Assembly: GCA_030656015.1 (NCBI GenBank)
Contig: JAUSNX010000012.1
Location: forward strand, 124,001 to 188,000
Source of the DNA: Methanobacteriaceae archaeon
Lineage (GTDB): Archaea > Methanobacteriota > Methanobacteria > Methanobacteriales > Methanobacteriaceae
DNA length: 64,000 bases
Direction: 5' to 3'
Shown here: positions 54,919 to 61,530 of the stretch, piece by piece
Position numbering within the stretch: position 1 is the stretch's first letter
How the letters are laid out: each line of letters opens with the position of its first letter
Translations under genes and position numbers: made by a program
The notes under the pieces: generated by a model
What the model was told of the DNA's origin: nothing
What the model saw: the letters and a program-made list of their open reading frames with translations, nothing else
Database searches by the model: none

Positions 54919-56571
54919 TCAGACCCGACTAATCAGGCCAATCTTACCATTTCTATTTAAAACTATACTCTTTTTCCAGTCATCCCTAGTTTCTGGGAAG
55001 TCCTCACGGTAATGGGCCCCCCGACTTTCCTGTCTTAAAACAGCCGCAGTAATAACCATTTTGGCAGTTTCGATCATGTTCTCTACTTCCAAGGCTTCCT
55101 GCAAGTAGCGGTTAAACTTAGATTCCTCAGGAACATTCATTCTACTTATTTGTCCTTCTAGTTGACTTATTGTTCTCAAAGCCATCCTTAAACCTTGTTC
55201 ACTACGTATAATGGCCACATTATCCCACATAGTTTCTTGAAGTTTCTTTTTAAGCTGTTGAGGTGGAATATCCCCATCTTGAATTTTACCTTGAATTCTC
55301 TTTTCTTCTTTTTCTACAAAGGCTTGATTCAATTCATCACCAGATTTTAAGGCGTTTTCAGCGGCAGCTTTACCGGCCCTTTCCCCAAATACTTGAGTAT
55401 CAGCCAGTGCATTTCCACCTAGACGATTAGCCCCGTGAACTCCCCCTGTGACTTCACCAGCGGCAAACAGATTTTCCACACTACTGTGACCATTTTCATC
55501 AATTTTCACCCCACCCATAAAGTGATGGGCAGTAGGAGCTACTTCCATTGGTTCTTTACGAATATCCACACCAACATCCTGGAATTGTAGAATCATAGTC
55601 TCCAACTTTTCTTCAATAAGTTCGGGATCAATGTGAGTGACATCCAGGAAAACTCCCCCATTTTTAGTACCTCTTCCTCCCCTAATTTCATTGTAAATGG
55701 CCCGAGCCACCACATCCCGCGTGGCCAGTTCCATACGAGAATCATAATTACCCATGAATCTATTACCCTCTTTATCCAGGAGAATTCCACCTTCTCCCCT
55801 TACGGCCTCGGTAACCAGAACCCCTTTTCTTGAGTCGGGATAAACCATTCCTGTGGGGTGAAATTGCACCTGTTCCATGTCAATTAGATCTGCTCCAGCA
55901 TTCCAGGCCAGTGCAAAACCATCCCCGCCTTTTTGAACCGTATTTGATGTGACCGGGTAAATCTGACCGGCACCACCCGTGGCCATTATAGTGGATTTGG
56001 CATGAAATATAAGGATTTTAGAATCTTTTAGGGATAACCCCACTGCACCTTGGACTTTTTCCCGGTTTTCGTCTGTAATAAGGGCTGTTATCATTATCTC
56101 ATCCAGAGTAGTGATTTCCCGCCGAATAACTTCTTCTTTAAGAGCAGTTATCATTTCATGCCCGGTCCGGTCTCCTTGAAAGCAGGTTCTTCTAAATGTC
56201 TGACCACCAAAAGGCCTTTGATCCAGTTCTCCAGATTCCTGGCGATCAAACATGGCCCCGTAATTTTCCAGATCCACCAACCGTTCTGGTGATTCATCCA
56301 CCAGTATCCTGGCCAATTCTGGGTCATTTATGAAGCCTCCTCCTTTTAGAGTATCTTCATAGTGAATGTTGGTGTTGTCGTCACAGTCCACATAGGCAAA
56401 AGCAGCATTATATCCACCTTCAGCCATTCCTGTACATCCTGATTTAAATGATAGTCCTTTAGAAACAATTATTGGTTTTAAATTGTGATTAGAAACTTCT
56501 ATTGCTGCTCTACATCCCGCGCCTCCAGAACCAATAATCAGCACATCACATTTATAAAATTCGCTTTCCAT
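54919..56571 (-). CDS. tfrA: thiol:fumarate reductase subunit A / fumarate reductase flavoprotein
   Basis: 550 residues. The FAD-binding start is DVLIIGSGGAGCRAAIEVSN. RPFGGQTFRRTCFQGDRTGH and QVQFHPTGMV are substrate- and FAD-site motifs, and HHFMGGVKIDENGHSS and GANRLGGNALAD close the active site, as in fumarate reductase and succinate dehydrogenase flavoproteins. In Methanobacteriales this enzyme reduces fumarate with coenzyme M and B thiols, feeding 2-oxoglutarate synthesis and yielding CoM-S-S-CoB. The iron-sulfur TfrB subunit is not adjacent. Confidence 0.9.
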   Translation of the reverse strand: MESEFYKCDVLIIGSGGAGCRAAIEVSNHNLKPIIVSKGLSFKSGCTGMAEGGYNAAFAYVDCDDNTNIHYEDTLKGGGFINDPELARILVDESPERLVDLENYGAMFDRQESGELDQRPFGGQTFRRTCFQGDRTGHEMITALKEEVIRREITTLDEIMITALITDENREKVQGAVGLSLKDSKILIFHAKSTIMATGGAGQIYPVTSNTVQKGGDGFALAWNAGADLIDMEQVQFHPTGMVYPDSRKGVLVTEAVRGEGGILLDKEGNRFMGNYDSRMELATRDVVARAIYNEIRGGRGTKNGGVFLDVTHIDPELIEEKLETMILQFQDVGVDIRKEPMEVAPTAHHFMGGVKIDENGHSSVENLFAAGEVTGGVHGANRLGGNALADTQVFGERAGKAAAENALKSGDELNQAFVEKEEKRIQGKIQDGDIPPQQLKKKLQETMWDNVAIIRSEQGLRMALRTISQLEGQISRMNVPEESKFNRYLQEALEVENMIETAKMVITAAVLRQESRGAHYREDFPETRDDWKKSIVLNRNGKIGLISRV

Positions 56572-56843
56572 GATTTTTCATTGATTATTATGATTATTAT
56601 AATTTTATGAAAACCACACCAATATAAAATATAAAAATTTTCAAATAAAATAAATTCAATTATAGTGAATTTAAAAAATTAATATAACTGTGAACCATAT
56701 AAATCAAATACAAGTTTATTAACAGTTCTAATATAACTTTAAAATTAAAGATTTAACTTAATTTAAAAATAATTAATGTGATCTAAAAAATTCCTAATTT
56801 TATAGACCACATAATAACTCAAAAATCATTTTGGGGGCATAAT

Positions 56844-58439
56844 TTGGACAAGAAAAAGATTATAAAACTGGCTAAGAAAGATTTTGAAAAGGCATGGATG
56901 GAAAGTGGAAAACTATTAAAAGCCCCACACCATGACCAGCAGCACCCCCGGTTACGCTTCAATACCGGAAAATCACATGTTTTATACGACACCATATGGC
57001 AAATAAGACAGGCCTACCTACAACTAGGTTTTCAGGAAACTATAAACCCTCTTTTTGTGGAAGAAGAACATGTTTACAAGCAGTTTGGGCCAGAAGCCCC
57101 CGCAGTTCTTGACCGCTGTTTCTACTTGGCAGGTCTTCCAAGACCAGACATTGGTTTGGGAATGGATAAAATAGAAAAAATTGAAAAACTGGGTGTGGAA
57201 GTTAATGAAGATCGTTTAAAAGACCTTCAAGATGTTTTTAGAGGTTATAAAAAGGGAGATGTGGAAGGAGACGACTTAGTACATGAAGTTTCTATCTCTC
57301 TGGAAGTAAAAGACCATATTGGCCTGCGGGTTCTGGAGAAGGTATTCCCAGAGATACATGAGTTACAGCCCATATCCAGTCGAACTACTCTGAGATCCCA
57401 TATGACATCGGGATGGTTTATATCATTACAAAATGCCCATAATCATTCTAAATTACCCCTTAAACTATTTTCTATTGATAGATGTTTTAGAAGAGAACAA
57501 CGCGAAGATTCAAGTCACTTGATGACTTATCATTCAGCTTCCTGCGTAGTAGTGGATGAAGAAGTTTCCCTAGATGTGGGTAAGGCCATTTCTGAAAGTT
57601 TACTGGAATATTTTGGTTTTTCCAAGTTTAAGTTCCTTCCGGATGAGAAAAAATCCAAATATTACATTCCTGAAACCCAAACTGAGGTTTATGGATACCA
57701 CCCCAAGCTAAAAGAATGGATAGAAATTGCCACCTTCGGATTGTATTCCCCTATTGCCCTTTCCAAATATGGTATTGATGAAGAGGTCATGAACCTGGGA
57801 GTAGGTGCTGAAAGAATGGCCATGGTCCTGAATCAGGCCAATGACATTAGGGAAATGGTTTATCCCCAAATATATGGTAAATGGGAACTCAGTGATCGTG
57901 ATTTGGCCACCATGCTGCGTATAAATTATTATCCGGTCACTGAAGAAGGTAAGGTCCTCATGGAAAACATAATTTCTGTCTGGAGTGAAAATGCATCGGC
58001 AGAATCACCCTGCGAGTTTACCATATTCTCTGGAGAATTTTTAGGCAAAAATATTACTTTAAAAGCCGTAGAAGAAGAATCCAACACCCGACTTTTAGGG
58101 CCTGCCGCTAAAAATCAGGTTTACATTTATCAAGGCAATATTGTAGGCGTTCCAGTAGAAGGAAAATTAGATGATCCTCTGATAAAAGAGGCCATGAGTA
58201 AGGGAATTCCAATTAATACCAGTTACTTAGAGGCTCTTGCTGCTCAAGCCGCCTACAAAGTAGAAGAAATGGTAGTTAGTGGAATGGATGAAATTAAAAT
58301 TAGAAGCACCATTGCCCGCTCACTTTCTGACATAAACCTACAGCTAGATAATGTGGCCTTGAATTATATTACTGGGAATAATAAAGAAATTGATATTAGG
58401 GGCCCTATATTTTCTACGTTGGTTTGTAGAATGGATTAA
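56844..58439 (+). CDS. sepS: O-phosphoseryl-tRNA(Cys) synthetase
   Basis: 531 residues. It charges tRNA-Cys with phosphoserine, later converted to Cys by SepCysS, the route used by methanogens. The start is TTG at 56844 ([18 protein letters not shown]), seven bases after GGGGGC. Class II motif 2 is [19 protein letters not shown] (about residue 213-231), motif 3 is [12 protein letters not shown] (about 325), and a helical N-terminal segment and C-terminal anticodon-binding region are present. Length is standard. The stop codon overlaps that of the convergent gene at 58436. Confidence 0.95.
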   Translation: MDKKKIIKLAKKDFEKAWMESGKLLKAPHHDQQHPRLRFNTGKSHVLYDTIWQIRQAYLQLGFQETINPLFVEEEHVYKQFGPEAPAVLDRCFYLAGLPRPDIGLGMDKIEKIEKLGVEVNEDRLKDLQDVFRGYKKGDVEGDDLVHEVSISLEVKDHIGLRVLEKVFPEIHELQPISSRTTLRSHMTSGWFISLQNAHNHSKLPLKLFSIDRCFRREQREDSSHLMTYHSASCVVVDEEVSLDVGKAISESLLEYFGFSKFKFLPDEKKSKYYIPETQTEVYGYHPKLKEWIEIATFGLYSPIALSKYGIDEEVMNLGVGAERMAMVLNQANDIREMVYPQIYGKWELSDRDLATMLRINYYPVTEEGKVLMENIISVWSENASAESPCEFTIFSGEFLGKNITLKAVEEESNTRLLGPAAKNQVYIYQGNIVGVPVEGKLDDPLIKEAMSKGIPINTSYLEALAAQAAYKVEEMVVSGMDEIKIRSTIARSLSDINLQLDNVALNYITGNNKEIDIRGPIFSTLVCRMD

Positions 58440-59368
58440 ATTTCCTTTTTATAAACTAGATGGCCACCACATTCACAAGTATCCTCAAAATCATTGGCTG
58501 ATTCATCAGATTCTAATTTATAATAACTGTTACATTTATCACAAACCAGATAACCAGCACCTTTTGTCTCAGATATTATGAAACCAGATTCATGAGCAAG
58601 ATTAGGATCTGCCTTGTAAATAGTTATATCAGTTTTTAAGAGTTTAAAATAAGTTTTATACGCCCGGACTATATCAAACTGATTAATTTCATCCCTACCG
58701 TAATTAATAGCACTGCAACCAGCTAAAAATAAAGTAAAAAACATTTCAGTGCCCGTAAAACCTCCCGGACGACCTCCAAAGAATCCCGATCCGAATATTG
58801 TTTCACTTACAAAAAACATAGAATCAGTTAAATTTTTGTATAGTTCATCACTTTCGTTATCTTGCCATTTTAGTCCTTTGAGTTTTAAGAAGAATTCTTC
58901 GTCGATTTCTGGTATTTTTTTGATTTCGTCGAAGTTATCTAAAGCGAACATGATTTTTTCAGTTAGTCCACTGAAATTTATGTTCAATAGATCTTCACGT
59001 TCAAGTTTCTCGCCAGAACACATATAATAAACCCGCTCCAAGAAAACATAAGTGGTATAAAAATGATCAAAGTGTATAATGTCCATTTTAGAGGGCATAT
59101 AAAGTGTAGAATTGGTTAGAATATCGTGACCTAGCATTAATAATTTTATTTGTCTACCTTCTTCGCGAGAATATTTCGCACCAGATACATAAATCTTTTT
59201 CTTCAATTTAATAGCATTAATAAGCCTTTTATAGAAAGCCTCTTTTCCCAAATTTCTGATTTCAGAAATAACCTCATTTAAACCAGCTATATCCAAATTT
59301 TCTAATTCAGTTAAATTTTTTTCCAACTTTTCAGCAAACCGAACTTCCGGCGGATCCGACCAACCCAT
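58436..59368 (-). CDS. soluble helical partner protein with C-terminal zinc ribbon (partner 2)
   Basis: 310 residues, no membrane helix, no known family. The region of about residues 110-260 is paralogous to the protein at 60777-61496. They share an aligned stretch ([13 protein letters not shown] / LAERIVFALEDFD), a K-x-x-KW-x-x motif (LKGLKWQDN / LREVKWDNK) and a closing block (LFLAGCSA, then [13 protein letters not shown] / AYKTLFKIIKTDI). It adds a C-terminal ribbon with Cys in CDKCNSYY and TCECGGH (about 271-303), absent from its paralogue. GAGGTAATC precedes the ATG. It follows the surface-protein gene by 46 bases. A cytosolic adaptor or enzyme is inferred from context only. Confidence 0.7.
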   Translation of the reverse strand: MGWSDPPEVRFAEKLEKNLTELENLDIAGLNEVISEIRNLGKEAFYKRLINAIKLKKKIYVSGAKYSREEGRQIKLLMLGHDILTNSTLYMPSKMDIIHFDHFYTTYVFLERVYYMCSGEKLEREDLLNINFSGLTEKIMFALDNFDEIKKIPEIDEEFFLKLKGLKWQDNESDELYKNLTDSMFFVSETIFGSGFFGGRPGGFTGTEMFFTLFLAGCSAINYGRDEINQFDIVRAYKTYFKLLKTDITIYKADPNLAHESGFIISETKGAGYLVCDKCNSYYKLESDESANDFEDTCECGGHLVYKKEI

Positions 59369-59414
59369 AAAGATTACCTCATAAATTAATTATAATTAAA
59401 CATTTATTATTATA

Positions 59415-60713
59415 TTAACCAAAAGGTCTTGGATCTGTAAGACCCAATATATCATCTTGCTTATCACCATGATATGGATTAAAAATATTTATTATATTTT
59501 CAATTTTCCCAAGAGGATCATTAGCAAATTCTGCTAAATTTATCCCACTGAAAACCACATCTATTACCATTCCCATTGAGGATTCTATTGATGGAGCAAA
59601 ATCAGGGGCAATCTTAGACACTATCTTATTTAATCCATTTTTCAAAACCCATTTAACAACTGTTGAACCAACATTAGGGTTTAAACCATCCAATATCGCT
59701 GAAAATGAATTAAAAGAATCTTCAGAACCTGTTAATTTAAATATATTCTTAACATTTGGTTTTAAAACTTTTTCCGCAAAGTATCTTGTTGAACCACCGA
59801 AATATCTCATTGTATTCCATAAAGTTCTCAAACCGTTTAATATTGCTGTTCCCCATTCTGGCTTTTTAATTGCAACAGCAGCAATTATAATTCCTGCTGC
59901 TAAAGCCATATAAACCCAGTTAGGTATCTCGCCATTTTCAACTTTATCATCTTCTGATCCTGGCGGTTGTAAAGTCCAATCCGGCATACTAGGAATTTGT
60001 GAATCTGATCCTCCTTGATCATCAGAGCCATCGTGATTATTAGAACCTACATATCCTACATAATCTCTTATATACATCTGATCACGATAAAGCTGACCAT
60101 TACCTTTGTTTATGCTGGGTTTAGGTTTTTGGTCATCACCACCGTCACTTCCACCACCATTTCCGCCCCCTTTACCTCCATTACCAGATCCACCTGCACC
60201 TCCGGATCCTCCACCATTACCACCATTTCCTCCATTGCCTGATCCTCCATTTCCACTGCCACTACCAGACCCACCATTTCCATTATCGATTGGTTTTAAT
60301 CCATCAAATGCAGAGGAATTAATAACCGTTGGCGTAACACTACCCAGCACACTGGCACAAACCATAGACCAAACCATATGATTATTAGAAATATTCAAAC
60401 TATCAAAAACATCCACCACATGATTAAAACAACCAACCATACCAACCTGCAAAACCAAATCCAAACTAATCGTATCATTAACTAATAACAAACCAGCAGA
60501 CCAAACACCACTGGCCACATCATAAACACCTGGCCCTTGAGAAGATAATAACTTCAAACCTACGGGTATTTTATAATTCAGCTTAGCATCACACGATTTA
60601 GGGCCCAGATTACTAAGACTAATAATCAAATGAACCGTATCACCAATACCTACACTACTAGCATTACCCGTGATACTCACGGCCAAATCCGTGGCCTCAC
60701 TAGTTGTATTCAA
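59415..60713 (-). CDS. DUF11-domain surface protein with membrane anchor, 5'-truncated copy (surface protein 2)
   Basis: 432 open codons from TTG 60713, which has no ribosome binding site. Order: a DUF11-type domain (about residues 5-120), a Gly/Ser/Asn-rich linker (about 140-200), a membrane helix (about 265-282, WVYMALAAGIIIAAVAI), and a C-terminal domain of about 150 residues. The first 83 residues match the gene at 61531-64000 at 77 positions. There is no signal peptide in frame. The DNA before the TTG continues to match an internal part of that gene but with one base missing, so an ATG with an AAGGA site at 60754 reads another frame. It may be a pseudogene at its 5' end, or be rescued by frameshifting. 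Confidence 0.65.
   Translation of the reverse strand: MNTTSEATDLAVSITGNASSVGIGDTVHLIISLSNLGPKSCDAKLNYKIPVGLKLLSSQGPGVYDVASGVWSAGLLLVNDTISLDLVLQVGMVGCFNHVVDVFDSLNISNNHMVWSMVCASVLGSVTPTVINSSAFDGLKPIDNGNGGSGSGSGNGGSGNGGNGGNGGGSGGAGGSGNGGKGGGNGGGSDGGDDQKPKPSINKGNGQLYRDQMYIRDYVGYVGSNNHDGSDDQGGSDSQIPSMPDWTLQPPGSEDDKVENGEIPNWVYMALAAGIIIAAVAIKKPEWGTAILNGLRTLWNTMRYFGGSTRYFAEKVLKPNVKNIFKLTGSEDSFNSFSAILDGLNPNVGSTVVKWVLKNGLNKIVSKIAPDFAPSIESSMGMVIDVVFSGINLAEFANDPLGKIENIINIFNPYHGDKQDDILGLTDPRPFG
60131..60295 (-). repeat. Gly/Asn/Ser-rich linker repeat in surface protein 2
   Basis: About 55 codons of GGN, GGS and GGSG units (GNGGSGNGGNGGNGGGSGG and similar), seen on the plus strand as repeated CCACCATTTCC / CCTCCGGATCC variants. 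Such tracts change length easily by slippage. The matching place in surface protein 1 is Pro-rich instead. Confidence 0.8.
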
Positions 60714-60754
60714 AGCATTAACACTAATATCATAAGCACAGGAAATTTAGGCAT
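60710..60754 (-). other. 14-codon frame with ribosome binding site, out of frame with surface protein 2
   Basis: CTAAGGATTAA then ATG (60754) reads MPKFPVLMILVLML and TGA (60710-60712). The stretch is hydrophobic like a short signal sequence. A minus-one slip at CTT TGA would fuse it to NTTSEATDLAVSITG of the downstream frame. The ATG is 22 bases after the stop of the partner 1 gene, where the next gene of the operon should begin. Confidence 0.5.
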
Positions 60755-60776
60755 TTAATCCTTAGAAATCTCGTGA

Positions 60777-61496
60777 CTAAATTAATTTAGATATGTCCGT
60801 TTTAATAATTTTAAATAATGTTTTATAAGCGATTAAAACGTCTTTAGTGATTATTTTTTGCCTATTCTCTTTTAGTGCACTGCATCCTGCTAAAAACAAA
60901 ACTATCCATTCTTGTTTAGTTTTAAAGGAACTCTCTTTAAACCCATAATTTTCAAAAGCAAAAAGAGATAAAATATTTTCTAGTTCGTTAAAAATTTTTT
61001 TAGTTTTTTTATTATCCCATTTAACTTCTCTAAGTTCTTGGAAAAACTCGGGTGTGACTTTAAATGTTTCTTTTGTAGTATCAAAATCTTCTAAAGCAAA
61101 AACAATTCTTTCAGCGAGATCACTGACAAACAATCTACGAACATCATCAGGACCCAGTTGTCTTTCTAAATTCATGGAATAAATCCATTCCAAAAAGGGT
61201 AAAAAGAAAATAAACGTATTGTAATCGATCAGATCAGATAAAAAACTAATCGGAATATTTTTCAAATTCGCAACACCAAGTACCAACAGTTCACTTTCAC
61301 AAGCAATTTCATGAGTAAACTCACTATCCAAAGGCACAGGCTCCTCCCAATTACTATAAACATCGAATAAATTAATATAATAACCAGAATCAAGCAGAAA
61401 ATTCAAATCATGCATAAAACCGTCAATTAAGCTAGAATTATACTTCTTTTCTAGTTTTTTTAAAGCATATTCCCCAAAATCATTACGAGAAGGCAT
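60777..61496 (-). CDS. soluble helical partner protein (partner 1)
   Basis: 239 residues, all-helical in appearance, no membrane segment, no recognised family. Its C-terminal two thirds align with the zinc-ribbon protein at 58436-59368 ([48 protein letters not shown]). It ends right after that block, so it lacks the zinc ribbon. The N-terminal 75 residues differ. It starts 34 bases after the surface-protein stop (61531), with AGGTGATA before the ATG, so the two are co-transcribed. Confidence 0.7.
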   Translation of the reverse strand: MPSRNDFGEYALKKLEKKYNSSLIDGFMHDLNFLLDSGYYINLFDVYSNWEEPVPLDSEFTHEIACESELLVLGVANLKNIPISFLSDLIDYNTFIFFLPFLEWIYSMNLERQLGPDDVRRLFVSDLAERIVFALEDFDTTKETFKVTPEFFQELREVKWDNKKTKKIFNELENILSLFAFENYGFKESSFKTKQEWIVLFLAGCSALKENRQKIITKDVLIAYKTLFKIIKTDISKLI

Positions 61497-61530
61497 AAAA
61501 TATCACCTATAATACTATTTTTTTAAGAAT

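Noticed and set aside
60015-60381. Plus-strand frames full of Thr/Ser/Ile or Pro/Pro-Phe repeats opposite the surface protein 2 linker
   Set aside because: They are the antisense readings of the Gly-rich linker. The repeat pattern keeps them open, and they have no ribosome binding site.
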